A stretch of 64,000 bases of DNA from an uncultured Clostridia bacterium. Lineage in GTDB: Bacteria; Bacillota; Clostridia; Christensenellales; UBA3700. Numbering within the stretch: the first letter of the stretch is position 1; each line of letters begins with the position of its first letter. The translations under genes and the position numbers were made by a program. The notes below the pieces were generated by a model. The model saw only the letters and a list, made by a program, of their open reading frames with translations, ran no database searches and was not told the DNA's origin. Below are positions 52,376 to 60,957 of this stretch, one piece after another. The stretch spans positions 124,001 through 188,000 of the forward strand of contig CAOKSY010000002.1 in assembly GCA_948471525.1 (NCBI GenBank), in the 5' to 3' direction.

Positions 52376-54833
52376 GCTCTATCTGCTCCAGTATATAACT
52401 TTCGATCACGTCGCCTACCTTGACGTCGTTGAACTTATCGAGACCGATACCGCATTCATAGCCGCTTGCAACTTCTTTTGCATCGTCCTTTTCTCTTTTA
52501 AGAGAACTCAGCACGCCCTCATAGATAATGATATTGTCTCTGACAAGTCTGACTTTGGAGTTTCTCGCCACTTTACCGTCCGTAATGTAACTACCTGCGA
52601 TCGTGCCGACATTGGTGATCCTAAACGTAGCTCTGACTTCCGCATGTCCGAGTATAACTTCTTTGTAAGTGGGCTCCAACATGCCTTTGAGCGCTTTCTC
52701 TACGTCGTTGATCGTATCGTAGATGATGCTGTAATGTTTGATCTCGATACCGCTTCGATCTGCAAGCGCCTGCGCTTTTGCTTCCGCTTTTACGTTAAAT
52801 GCAATGATAACTGCATTGTTTGCAGTATCTGCAAGCATAATATCCGACTCGTTGATCGCTCCGACTGCGCTGTGTATGATATTGATCTTGACGTTGTCGT
52901 CTTTCATATCGTCGTTGAGTTTGAGCAAAGACTGCTTGACGGCTTCGACCGAACCCTGTACGTCGCCCTTTATGATAAGACCGAGTACTTTGACGTCGTT
53001 CGACTGTACATTCTTAAACATATCGTCGAGACTTCTCGCGCTGCTGCGCATCTGCATCTCCGATCTTTCTTTATCGGCTCTCTCTTGCGCTACTTTCTTG
53101 GCGAGTTTCTCGTCTTTTACGACTACCATAATATCGCCTGCGTTAGGCACTTCGGAAAAGCCCTGTACCTGTACTGCGTAAGAAGGATAAGCTTCTTTTA
53201 CTCTCTTACCGGTATAATCGGTCATATCTCTTATTTTACCGATAGCCGTGCCGGCCACAATATAATCTGATACTTTGAGCGTACCGTTCTGTACGAGTAT
53301 CGTAGCCACAGGACCTTTACCTTTATCGAGACTTGCCTCGATGATAGAACCTGTCGCAGGACACTTCTTGTTTGCTTTAAGTTCCATTACTTCTGCTACC
53401 AAAAGCACGTTTTCAAGCAATTCTTTGACGCCTTGACCCGTCTTTGCACTGACCGGACAAACCATTATGTCGCCGCCCCAATCTTCTGCAAGAAGGTCGT
53501 AGTTTGTAAGCTGTTGCTTGATCCTGTCGAGGTTGCCGTCCGTCTTATCTATTTTATTTACTGCGACTACTATAGATACTCCCGCTTCTTTCGCGTGATT
53601 TATAGCCTCTACGGTCTGGGGCATTATGCCGTCGTCAGCCGCTACAACGATGATCGCAATATCGGTAACGTTTGCGCCTCTACGTCTCATTGCGGTAAAC
53701 GCTTCGTGTCCCGGCGTATCGAGGAAAGTTATCTTCTCGCCGTTGAGATCTATAGTATAAGCGCCGATATGCTGAGTGATTCCGCCGGCTTCGTTCATTA
53801 CAACGTTAGATTTACGGATGTAGTCCAACAGCGACGTCTTGCCGTGATCGACGTGACCCATGATAGTAACGATAGGAGGTCTCTTGACTAGCTTTGTCGT
53901 ATCGACCTGTTGGGTATCGATGATATCTTTAAGTCTGTCTTCCGCCGTCTTGTCTACTTTGAGTTCGAGAGTAATGTCGTAGTCAACCGCCACCATTTCC
54001 GCTTCTTCAAAACTTATAACGTCGTTTATAGTGGCAAACTTACCCATATCGAATAATTTCTTGACGATTTCGGTCGCAGACTTACCTATCTTCTCACTGA
54101 AAGCCTTGATAGCGATATTCTCGCTGTTTATCACAGCGTGATCAATCTTGACGTACTGCGGAGCGTTTGACTCCTTCTTGGCTTTCTTAACCTTGACGTA
54201 TCTAGCGGTATCGCTGTCATCCTCTCTCGAAGTATCGTACGCATAGCCTTTTTTGAATAGATCTCTCTTGCTCATGCCTTTTTTGCTGTCGTCTCTTGAG
54301 AAAGTCGGCTTTAAGTCTTTTTTCTTTTTGGAATCGTTTTTAAAATTGTTATTCGCAGGTGCAACTACCTCTGCGCCTTTATTTTGTGTAAAAGGTCTCT
54401 GAGGAGCGCCGTTTCTGTTGGGCGCACCCTGTCTGTTTTTATCGAAAGGCTGACGGTTTTGATCGGGTCTTGCGCCCGGACGTCTAACCATATCGGGATT
54501 TATATAAGTCTGCTCTTTGACAGGTTCTGACGGCTTCGCCTTAGGCTGCTCGGGAACTACAGGCTCCGATATTACGGGCTCCGCGCTATCCGTCTCGACT
54601 TCCGTCTGCTCCGATACTGCTTCGTCGACCTCGTCGATTTCTTCGACTTCGGGTATGTTCAACGCCTGTTGTATCTTCTCCTGTCTAATCGCATTTACCT
54701 TGTCATAAAGATCTTTGATCCTGCTCTTTGACAAAGAAATCTCGTTGACGAAAGGACGCGACGTTTCTCTTAAAAAAGCCTCGATCTCCTTCAAACTTTT
54801 AAACTGTTCATTTCTGTTTTCGCCGTTGCTCAC
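52368..54833 (-). CDS. infB: translation initiation factor IF-2
   Basis: GTPase delivering fMet-tRNA to the 30S subunit. 821 aa: a low-complexity N-terminal region (1-240; short IF2_N-like helix near the start, acidic then Pro/Gln/Asn-rich, then Lys-rich), a second IF2_N motif (AIKAFSEKIGKSATEIVKKLF), and the G domain beginning near 323 with GHVDHGKTS, DTPGHEAF, NKID and SAKTGQG. Domains II-IV follow, ending GYECGIGLDKFNDVKVGDVIESY. GTG start with GGAGG seven bases upstream. Confidence 0.97.
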   Translation of the reverse strand: MSNGENRNEQFKSLKEIEAFLRETSRPFVNEISLSKSRIKDLYDKVNAIRQEKIQQALNIPEVEEIDEVDEAVSEQTEVETDSAEPVISEPVVPEQPKAKPSEPVKEQTYINPDMVRRPGARPDQNRQPFDKNRQGAPNRNGAPQRPFTQNKGAEVVAPANNNFKNDSKKKKDLKPTFSRDDSKKGMSKRDLFKKGYAYDTSREDDSDTARYVKVKKAKKESNAPQYVKIDHAVINSENIAIKAFSEKIGKSATEIVKKLFDMGKFATINDVISFEEAEMVAVDYDITLELKVDKTAEDRLKDIIDTQQVDTTKLVKRPPIVTIMGHVDHGKTSLLDYIRKSNVVMNEAGGITQHIGAYTIDLNGEKITFLDTPGHEAFTAMRRRGANVTDIAIIVVAADDGIMPQTVEAINHAKEAGVSIVVAVNKIDKTDGNLDRIKQQLTNYDLLAEDWGGDIMVCPVSAKTGQGVKELLENVLLVAEVMELKANKKCPATGSIIEASLDKGKGPVATILVQNGTLKVSDYIVAGTAIGKIRDMTDYTGKRVKEAYPSYAVQVQGFSEVPNAGDIMVVVKDEKLAKKVAQERADKERSEMQMRSSARSLDDMFKNVQSNDVKVLGLIIKGDVQGSVEAVKQSLLKLNDDMKDDNVKINIIHSAVGAINESDIMLADTANNAVIIAFNVKAEAKAQALADRSGIEIKHYSIIYDTINDVEKALKGMLEPTYKEVILGHAEVRATFRITNVGTIAGSYITDGKVARNSKVRLVRDNIIIYEGVLSSLKREKDDAKEVASGYECGIGLDKFNDVKVGDVIESYILEQIEHE

Positions 54834-54858
54834 AAAAACACCTCCGTTTCAACTGCGT

Positions 54859-55173
54859 CTATTCTTCGCAACACGTAAGTATCGCGTTTGCCAAAGACGC
54901 GTCTGTTATTGACAAAACCTTGATTTTTTCTCTTTTGAGTAAGGAATTAAGATAGTTTTCCGGCAGTTCCAGCGTCTTAACTTCTCGCCTTTGGCGATAT
55001 GTCTCCAACTGTTTTCTGCTGTTTGCTCCGAGCGCCGCGTCGAAAAGTATTATTTCCGGCGTCTTTTTTGCTCTCGAAAGACTGTCTATTCCCCAGATGA
55101 CTTTGCCTGCCCGCACTGAAAAATTGATATAGCAATCAATTTTGCTTAGCGGAATATTGCTCTTTAATCGCAT
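54859..55173 (-). CDS. ylxQ: L7Ae/L30e-like ribosomal protein YlxQ
   Basis: 104-aa L7Ae-family RNA-binding protein found in the nusA-ylxR-ylxQ-infB block. INFSVRAGKVIWGIDSLSRAKKTPEIILFDAALG matches the YlxQ pattern (kink-turn binding fold). Overlaps ylxR by 38 bases, an unusually long overlap. Confidence 0.85.
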   Translation of the reverse strand: MRLKSNIPLSKIDCYINFSVRAGKVIWGIDSLSRAKKTPEIILFDAALGANSRKQLETYRQRREVKTLELPENYLNSLLKREKIKVLSITDASLANAILTCCEE

Positions 55174-55402
55174 CGTACACCTCTGCGCTGACTTCCTGCT
55201 CGAATGCTCTGGAAAGAAGTCTGTTTTTCGCGCACTTTTCTATACATTGCGCGCTGTCGCATATGTATGCTCCTCTTCCTGCCTTTTTGCCTGTGAAATC
55301 GAGAGATATATTTCCCTCTTTGTCTTTCACTATGCGGAGCATCTGCTTTTTTTCGTACGCGTTTCTGCACGCTATACACATTCTTACAGGCGGTTTTTTC
55401 AT
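55136..55402 (-). CDS. ylxR: YlxR nucleoid-associated/RNase P modulator
   Basis: 88 aa. Family motif PVRMCIACRNAYEKKQMLRIVKD, then GRGAYICDSAQCIEKCAKNRLLSRAF. YlxR (RnpM) binds nucleic acid and modulates RNase P in Bacillus. Lies between nusA and ylxQ. Confidence 0.93.
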   Translation of the reverse strand: MKKPPVRMCIACRNAYEKKQMLRIVKDKEGNISLDFTGKKAGRGAYICDSAQCIEKCAKNRLLSRAFEQEVSAEVYDAIKEQYSAKQN

Positions 55403-55403
55403 A

Positions 55404-56477
55404 TTATTCTATTTCTTCCATACCGCTTTCGCCGGCTACCGAAGAATACGGCTTGACGTCGATCTTCCATTCGGTGAGTTTTGCGGCAAGTCTTACGTTC
55501 TGACCGGATTTACCTATGGCAAGCGAAAGTTTGTCGTCTTCTACGATCGCCTTAGCGCTCTTCTCTTCGTGATTGAGCATTACCGCGATGACCTTGGCTG
55601 GCGACAGCGCCCTGGAGATATATTCTCCCATATCCTGCGAATAACCTATTACGTCGATCTTCTCGCCGCCGAGTTCCTGCACAACGCTGTTGATACGCAT
55701 GCCTTTCTGACCGATACAGCTTCCTACCGCGTCGATAGAAGAATCTTCTGCATAAACCGCCATTTTTGTACGGTAGCCCGCTTCTCGCACAATCCTCTTT
55801 ATGTTGACCAAGTTTGCTTTGATCTCGGGCACTTCCATTTCGAAAAGTTTCTTTACAAAGCCGTTGCAAGCCCTCGATACCATTACCTGCGTAGTACCTC
55901 TTACAGTAGTGCGCACAGCCTTTACGTATACGTTGATAACGTCGTTGACGTTGTACTTCTCGCCTCTGATCTGTTCGGACGGGAGCATTACTCCCTCGAG
56001 CTGAGTACCGGTCATTTCGAGATAGACCGTATCGTTTTCTATTCTTCTAACGATACCTTTTACGATTTCGCCTTCCTTATTGTTCATTTCGTCTTTGATC
56101 AGTTCTTTGACGATTTCGTTGTTTTTCTGCATTATGACCTGCTTAGCGGTCTGGGCTGCTATACGGCTGAAAAGTTTAGGAGAGACTTCCTCTTTTACGA
56201 TATCGCCGACTTTATACGAATTCTTTATCGCCTTTGCATCTTCGAGCGATATTTCCTTTTCTTCGTCGACCACCTCGTCCACGACTGTCTGATAAGCATA
56301 TATTTTGATCTCGGCGCGTACCGGATTGAGTACGACCGTCACGGGTTTTGCTTTGCCTTTTTCTTTCTTGTACGCAACTGCAAGACCTGTTTCGAGAGCT
56401 TCGATAAACTGCTCTCTTTCGATTTTCTTTTGCATCTCGAGCGCGTCAAGCGCCGCAAAGAAATCTTTGTTGATCAT
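55404..56477 (-). CDS. nusA: transcription termination/antitermination factor NusA
   Basis: RNA polymerase-associated factor, 357 aa, the Gram-positive length without the E. coli C-terminal repeats. N-terminal polymerase-binding domain (1-125), S1 domain (about 133-200), KH1 and KH2 (about 230-345) with GSCIGQKGMRINSVVQELGGEKIDVI and AIGKSGQNVRLAAKLT. AGGAGGAC before ATG. Second gene of its operon; starts nine bases after rimP. Confidence 0.97.
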   Translation of the reverse strand: MINKDFFAALDALEMQKKIEREQFIEALETGLAVAYKKEKGKAKPVTVVLNPVRAEIKIYAYQTVVDEVVDEEKEISLEDAKAIKNSYKVGDIVKEEVSPKLFSRIAAQTAKQVIMQKNNEIVKELIKDEMNNKEGEIVKGIVRRIENDTVYLEMTGTQLEGVMLPSEQIRGEKYNVNDVINVYVKAVRTTVRGTTQVMVSRACNGFVKKLFEMEVPEIKANLVNIKRIVREAGYRTKMAVYAEDSSIDAVGSCIGQKGMRINSVVQELGGEKIDVIGYSQDMGEYISRALSPAKVIAVMLNHEEKSAKAIVEDDKLSLAIGKSGQNVRLAAKLTEWKIDVKPYSSVAGESGMEEIE

Positions 56478-56486
56478 TTTGTCCTC

Positions 56487-56960
56487 CTAGAAGATAACGG
56501 CTTCTCTGATCAAAGCCACATCTTTGATATTAAGTTTTATTATTTTTGTTTTATATTCCAATTCGACCGTAGAGGTCTCTTCGTCATAACCGATCAGCTT
56601 AGCATTGAATTTCTTTTGCTTGCCTGTCTCCGCAATAGGCTTGAAAAGCGACACTTCCATCTCAAGTCCCATTTTCTTATTGAAGTCTCGCGCGCTTTTG
56701 AGCGGTCTGTCGATACCGGGAGAAGAAACGTTGAGATTATAAGGCTTTCCCTCTGTAGGATCGAGATCGTCGAGAGGTCCGTCGATAGCGTTGTGAATCG
56801 TCTCGCAATCTTCGAGATCGACTCCGCCGTCCTTATCTATATAGACGGTCAAAGTATCCTGTCCGTACAACTTTTTGAAGTCTACGTCTACAAGCTCCAT
56901 TCCATGTTTCTCGATTATAGGCTGAGTCAGTTCTCTTACGCTGTCCGTGATTTTTGACAT
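56487..56960 (-). CDS. rimP: ribosome maturation factor RimP
   Basis: 30S assembly factor, 157 aa. N-terminal alpha/beta domain (MELVDVDFKKLYGQDTLTVYIDKDGGVDLEDCETIHNAI) and the motif YNLNVSSPGIDRPLKSARDF, then an SH3-like C-terminal domain. First gene of the rimP-to-nfo operon with its own promoter and a hairpin in the leader. Confidence 0.96.
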   Translation of the reverse strand: MSKITDSVRELTQPIIEKHGMELVDVDFKKLYGQDTLTVYIDKDGGVDLEDCETIHNAIDGPLDDLDPTEGKPYNLNVSSPGIDRPLKSARDFNKKMGLEMEVSLFKPIAETGKQKKFNAKLIGYDEETSTVELEYKTKIIKLNIKDVALIREAVIF

Positions 56961-56981
56961 ATTTCCTCTTCTATAATTTTA

Positions 56982-57006
56982 GAGCGACTGCATTCGGCAG
57001 TCGCTC
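56982..57006 (-). promoter_or_regulatory. leader hairpin before rimP
   Basis: GAGCGACTGC pairs perfectly with GCAGTCGCTC (10 bp) around a 5-base loop, inside the predicted rimP leader about 21 bases before the start codon. On the minus strand TAAAATTATAG follows, not a T tract, so it is not a standard terminator. It may stabilise or regulate the operon mRNA. Confidence 0.6.
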
Positions 57007-57028
57007 AAGCTTTCACTATTGCACTAAT

Positions 57029-57057
57029 AATATATCATAGTTATCGCGCTTTTGCAA
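57029..57057 (-). promoter_or_regulatory. sigma-A promoter of the rimP-nusA-infB operon
   Basis: Minus strand: -35 TTGCAA (57057-57052), 17-base spacer ending TGA (extended -10), -10 TATATT (57034-57029). Predicted leader about 60 bases, containing the 10-bp hairpin. Confidence 0.75.
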
Positions 57058-57113
57058 GCGTTTTATACTTAAATACTATATATATTTATATAAAATAGGC
57101 ATATATACCGCAT

Positions 57114-58724
57114 TTAAGCCTTGTTTTCCTCTCTCGAGAAGTACTCGTCCATCATTTTTACAAATACTTTCGCCGTCGCCTCCGAATCTTCGTACGCTCT
57201 GTGCGCATTCTGATTTATCACGTTGTAATGCTCGCAAAGCGCTCCGAGACTGTGTCGGCGAAGATACGGCAATATCCTTCTAGCCTCGGTAAGAGAATCT
57301 ATGAGTTGATTTTCAAAAGGCAGATTGAATTTTTCGCAAAGCCGCTTGATAAACTTAAAATCAAATCCGTGTCCGTTGTGAGCGATAAGTTTGTATCCCT
57401 TGCAATAATTCATAAAAAATCCGATCACGTCTTCTATGTAAGGCGCGTTTTTTACGTCGTCGTCGTAAATATGGTTGACTTGCGACGCTCCGTCGGGGAT
57501 ATGCCTGTCCGGATCGATGAGAGTATCGTAATACTCCGTTATCTTTCCCCCCTCGAGTTTTACCGCTCCGATCTCTATTATATCGTCCGTCTCAGTATTC
57601 GTACCCGTAGTCTCGAGATCAAATACAATAAACTTATTGTCGAGAATATAATCGCAATGCCCCATTATATCGAATAAGTTATCGGTTATGTCTACTTCGT
57701 ATTTTTTTGGTATTTGGAAGACCTTTATCTTATTGGCTTTCTTTATCTCTTCTCTACGCTTGTCCATGCCTGCGTAATTTATCTTGCAAAGCGCGAGTTT
57801 TACGACCGTGAGTTCGTTTTTGTCCGAAAAGTCGCTATACCTGTAATTTCCGAAAATAACTACGTCGTCCCCTTCCGCAAGCGAATCGAGACACGTTACG
57901 AATCCGTTGCCGTGATCGTCCTCGTGCTTTTTTGGTTTGCGAAGTTTTGCAAAATACAGACAGTCCATTTTACCTGTCGAATCGTCGATTGTAAACTTGA
58001 ATAAGACTTTTTTCACTCTTCTGTCTGGCGAAGTCTTGTCTAAGATATTGATTCGCTTTATTTCGCTGACGGTACCGCACACGCATATTCCGTCCATCTC
58101 TTTTTTGTACTTATCTATGTATCTCGGTTTTCTGCCGATATCTTTGCCGATATAATAATGATAATCGCCTATAATATCTATTTCGCCTATATCGACGTAA
58201 TGCACGCTCTCCCTATCTTCAAGCACCTTTTCGGCGTCGACTTCGCGCGCAACGTTTATTCGCACCGTAACATTATCCGTACAGTTTTGGGAATATATAA
58301 ACTTTGCCAAGCTGTCCTTAAACCCGCTCTTTTCGCAATAATGCACGACCGTACTTACAACAAATAAATCGATATTGACCTTTTTTCCGTCTATGGATAT
58401 CTTCGTCATATTGGGATCGTATTGGCTTGTCAAAGTCTGATACTTAGCCGAAATAAACCTTACCGCTTGATTGAGGATAGCTTCCGCATTGAGTTTATTT
58501 TTTACAAAAGAAATTTTGAGGGAAAAAGTATCCGGGATTTGGTTACGGCAAAACTCTTCGACTATCTTTTTATCTTCATCGGAAAATTTATCTTCCGTAA
58601 TATCTTCCGGAAGAAGACATACTACCGAAAGCGAACTCGTCCCGATATCGAGATTGAGTCTGCTTATTCTCAAAAATTCATATTTATCGGCAGTAGCCTG
58701 ATTTAATCTGTCAATGAATTGCAT
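57114..58724 (-). CDS. truncated PolC: N-terminal, OB and DEDDh exonuclease parts without polymerase
   Basis: 536 aa lying where polC normally lies, between ispG and rimP. Residues about 1-200 resemble the PolC N-terminal domain and 205-320 the OB fold (CVCGTVSEIKRINI). The DEDDh 3'-5' exonuclease (about 363-528) has D369 and E371 (FDLETTG), D455 (AHNGHGFDFKF), H508 and D513 (HRAYEDSEAT), all intact. The PHP domain and the polymerase palm, fingers and tau-binding parts of full PolC (about 1,400 aa) are missing. The 153 bases downstream contain no remnant in any frame. It is a clean gene end, so a stand-alone exonuclease is likely, perhaps a proofreading subunit for another polymerase. ATG preceded by AGGAAA. 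Confidence 0.88.
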   Translation of the reverse strand: MQFIDRLNQATADKYEFLRISRLNLDIGTSSLSVVCLLPEDITEDKFSDEDKKIVEEFCRNQIPDTFSLKISFVKNKLNAEAILNQAVRFISAKYQTLTSQYDPNMTKISIDGKKVNIDLFVVSTVVHYCEKSGFKDSLAKFIYSQNCTDNVTVRINVAREVDAEKVLEDRESVHYVDIGEIDIIGDYHYYIGKDIGRKPRYIDKYKKEMDGICVCGTVSEIKRINILDKTSPDRRVKKVLFKFTIDDSTGKMDCLYFAKLRKPKKHEDDHGNGFVTCLDSLAEGDDVVIFGNYRYSDFSDKNELTVVKLALCKINYAGMDKRREEIKKANKIKVFQIPKKYEVDITDNLFDIMGHCDYILDNKFIVFDLETTGTNTETDDIIEIGAVKLEGGKITEYYDTLIDPDRHIPDGASQVNHIYDDDVKNAPYIEDVIGFFMNYCKGYKLIAHNGHGFDFKFIKRLCEKFNLPFENQLIDSLTEARRILPYLRRHSLGALCEHYNVINQNAHRAYEDSEATAKVFVKMMDEYFSREENKA

Positions 58725-58740
58725 TTTCCTCTTCAGCGTA

Positions 58741-59781
58741 TTATTTGCTTTCGTATTCCGTAATATATTTTTTCAGCGTCGTCAATATATCCTTATTGTC
58801 GACGGTCTCCACATAACTGCCGTCAACGAATATTGCCGATTTATCTTTGCCGCCTGCTACTCCGAGATTTGCTCCTTGCGATTCGCCTATACCGTTGACG
58901 ACACACCCCATCACGGCAACCTTGAGCGGCTTGCGAACGTCTTCGCACATCTTTTCGACTTGCTCTGCCAACGACTTTACTTCGATATTGGTACGCGCGC
59001 AAGTCGGACAGGCGATTATTTCGCAGTACGGCTCGCCGTACTTTCCGCAGGCCTTGAGTATATCCTTAGCCGCCTCGACCTCTTTGACCGGATCGTCGCT
59101 CAGAGACACTCTCACCGTATCTCCTATTCCGTCGCAAAGCAACGAACCTATTCCTATCGATGATTTCACTATTCCCGTATGATAAAGTCCCGCCTCTGTC
59201 ACTCCAAGATGCAGCGGATAATAGCACGCCTTGTCAAGCAATCTATATGCGTTTATCATCACTTTAACGTCCGACGACTTGGCGGATATAACCGTATCGT
59301 AAAAGTTGCATTTTTCCAGTACCGAAACATACTCGAGCGCGCTGTCTTTCATCGCGACCGCAAGCGGTTTTGACTTATGTCTTTCGTCCAAAGATCCGCC
59401 GTTTACGCCGATCCTCAACGCTATGCCTCTTTCTTTTAGATAATCCGCAAGATACTTGGCTTTGTCCGCTCCGCCTATATTGCCGGGATTTATGCGTATC
59501 TTGCTTACCCCCGCGTCTGCCGACATAATCGCCAACTTGTGCGAAAAATGAATGTCGGCTATTATCGGCACAGGCGAATTTTCGACTATCTCTTTGAGAG
59601 CTATTGCGCTTTTTTCGTCGGGAACGGAACACCTCACGATATGACATCCCGCTTTCGCCAAAGCGCATATCTGACTCAAAGTGCCGTCTATATCCTCGGT
59701 CTTGGTATTTGTCATCGACTGAATACTTACGCTTCCGTCGCCCATTTTTATTCCGCCAACATTGACGATCCTCTTAGCCAT
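58741..59781 (-). CDS. ispG: 4-hydroxy-3-methylbut-2-enyl-diphosphate synthase
   Basis: 4Fe-4S enzyme converting MEcPP to HMBPP in the MEP pathway. 346 aa. TIM barrel N-terminus (GSVSIQSMTNTKTEDI; IADIHFSHKLA; KIRINPGNIGG) and a C-terminal ferredoxin-like domain with cluster cysteines in ACPTCARTNIEV and AVMGCVVNGIGE. Downstream of rseP in the canonical dxr-rseP-ispG order. Confidence 0.97.
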   Translation of the reverse strand: MAKRIVNVGGIKMGDGSVSIQSMTNTKTEDIDGTLSQICALAKAGCHIVRCSVPDEKSAIALKEIVENSPVPIIADIHFSHKLAIMSADAGVSKIRINPGNIGGADKAKYLADYLKERGIALRIGVNGGSLDERHKSKPLAVAMKDSALEYVSVLEKCNFYDTVISAKSSDVKVMINAYRLLDKACYYPLHLGVTEAGLYHTGIVKSSIGIGSLLCDGIGDTVRVSLSDDPVKEVEAAKDILKACGKYGEPYCEIIACPTCARTNIEVKSLAEQVEKMCEDVRKPLKVAVMGCVVNGIGESQGANLGVAGGKDKSAIFVDGSYVETVDNKDILTTLKKYITEYESK

Positions 59782-59802
59782 AATATCTCCTATGTCTGTA
59801 TT

Positions 59803-60957
59803 TTATCCGAAAAAGTGCAGAAAATCAAGCAATATCGCCAATCCGAACAGCACTATCAATCCTACGAAATGTATCGTGCCCTCAACCTTTCTATTGAGCG
59901 GTTTTCTTCTTATGCCCTCAATTATCGCAAACAGTATGCGCGATCCGTCCAATGCCGGAAGCGGCAATACGTTCATTATTCCGATCGAAACGGACAGTAT
60001 GCAGAATCCGTAAATTATCGCGGGAACTCCCGCCTGTACAAGTTGCGCCAATGAGAATATCGCCGTCGCCGTGCCGCCCATAGACTCGCCGACCGATACT
60101 GAACCCGCAAAAATTTGTTTTACGGAATTGACGGTAACTCTCAGCACGTCATAGCCGAATGTCGTGCCGTGCGCCAAAGCTTTGCCGAATGAAAGCTTTT
60201 GCACGCTGAAGCCGCCCAAAGAAATACCCAAGCCTTTCTTTTCGCTGACCTGCGGCGCCTGTATAGGATTTCCGTCCGCGTCCTTATCGGCTGTATCCGC
60301 AAAAGTAAGATAGTGATGTTTAGTAATGCTCAAAGTTTGCTTTTCGCCGTCTCTCAATACGACTACGTCGATCTTTTCTTCGCTTTTTGACACGAGCGAA
60401 GACATCTTGTTATATTCGAGAAGACTGTAGCACGGCTTGCCGTCTATCGAAAGTATCACGTCGCCTTCTTTCAACACTTGCGAGCCATCGAGCGTGTTAT
60501 ACGATCCGTCGGGAGCGTATTCGACGTGTTGGTATACGTTTCCTACCACCGGAAAATATTCCCCGTATGCGGAAAAGAAAATAGTTATAACTATAAAAGC
60601 TGACAAAAAATTAAATCCCGCTCCTGCAAACAAGACTATTATTCTCTGCCATACCGGTCTTTTGTTGAAATCCGCTTCGCTCTCGCCCTCTTCGTCTTCC
60701 CCTGCAAAAGCGCAATAACCTCCGAGAGGCACTGCGCGCACGGAAAATAATTCGCCCGTCTTTTTGTTGGTTTTGCCAAAAAGTTTTGGACCGAAGCCAA
60801 TCGAGAATTCGTTTATCTTAAATTTAAATATTTTGCCGAAAGTATAGTGTCCCAATTCGTGAAGCATTATCATAAGCATAAGACATATCAATGCTACGAA
60901 AAAATAACCTATCCATTTCAAAACTTCAATACCGCTTACCGCCAGTAAAGATACCAT
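59803..60957 (-). CDS. rseP: RseP-type site-2 metalloprotease
   Basis: Intramembrane zinc protease (RasP/YluC type) that cleaves anti-sigma factors and signal peptides. 384 aa from ATG 60957 (GAGG five bases upstream; a GTG two codons earlier is less well placed). TM1 carries HExxH (MLHELGHYTFGK, about residues 34-45). One PDZ domain (about 145-225: LKEGDVILSIDGKPCYSLLEY). The second metal motif NVLPLPALDGSRIL lies in a later TM. About four TM helices. Overlaps dxr by 32 bases. Confidence 0.95.
   Translation of the reverse strand: MVSLLAVSGIEVLKWIGYFFVALICLMLMIMLHELGHYTFGKIFKFKINEFSIGFGPKLFGKTNKKTGELFSVRAVPLGGYCAFAGEDEEGESEADFNKRPVWQRIIVLFAGAGFNFLSAFIVITIFFSAYGEYFPVVGNVYQHVEYAPDGSYNTLDGSQVLKEGDVILSIDGKPCYSLLEYNKMSSLVSKSEEKIDVVVLRDGEKQTLSITKHHYLTFADTADKDADGNPIQAPQVSEKKGLGISLGGFSVQKLSFGKALAHGTTFGYDVLRVTVNSVKQIFAGSVSVGESMGGTATAIFSLAQLVQAGVPAIIYGFCILSVSIGIMNVLPLPALDGSRILFAIIEGIRRKPLNRKVEGTIHFVGLIVLFGLAILLDFLHFFG

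Noticed and set aside
52083..53270. 395-codon open frame opposite rbfA and infB
   Set aside because: Antisense shadow of conserved IF-2 domains; no independent support.
55263..56957. 564-codon open frame opposite ylxR, nusA and rimP
   Set aside because: Long antisense frame caused by codon bias of the three clear genes on the other strand; no RBS or recognisable domain.
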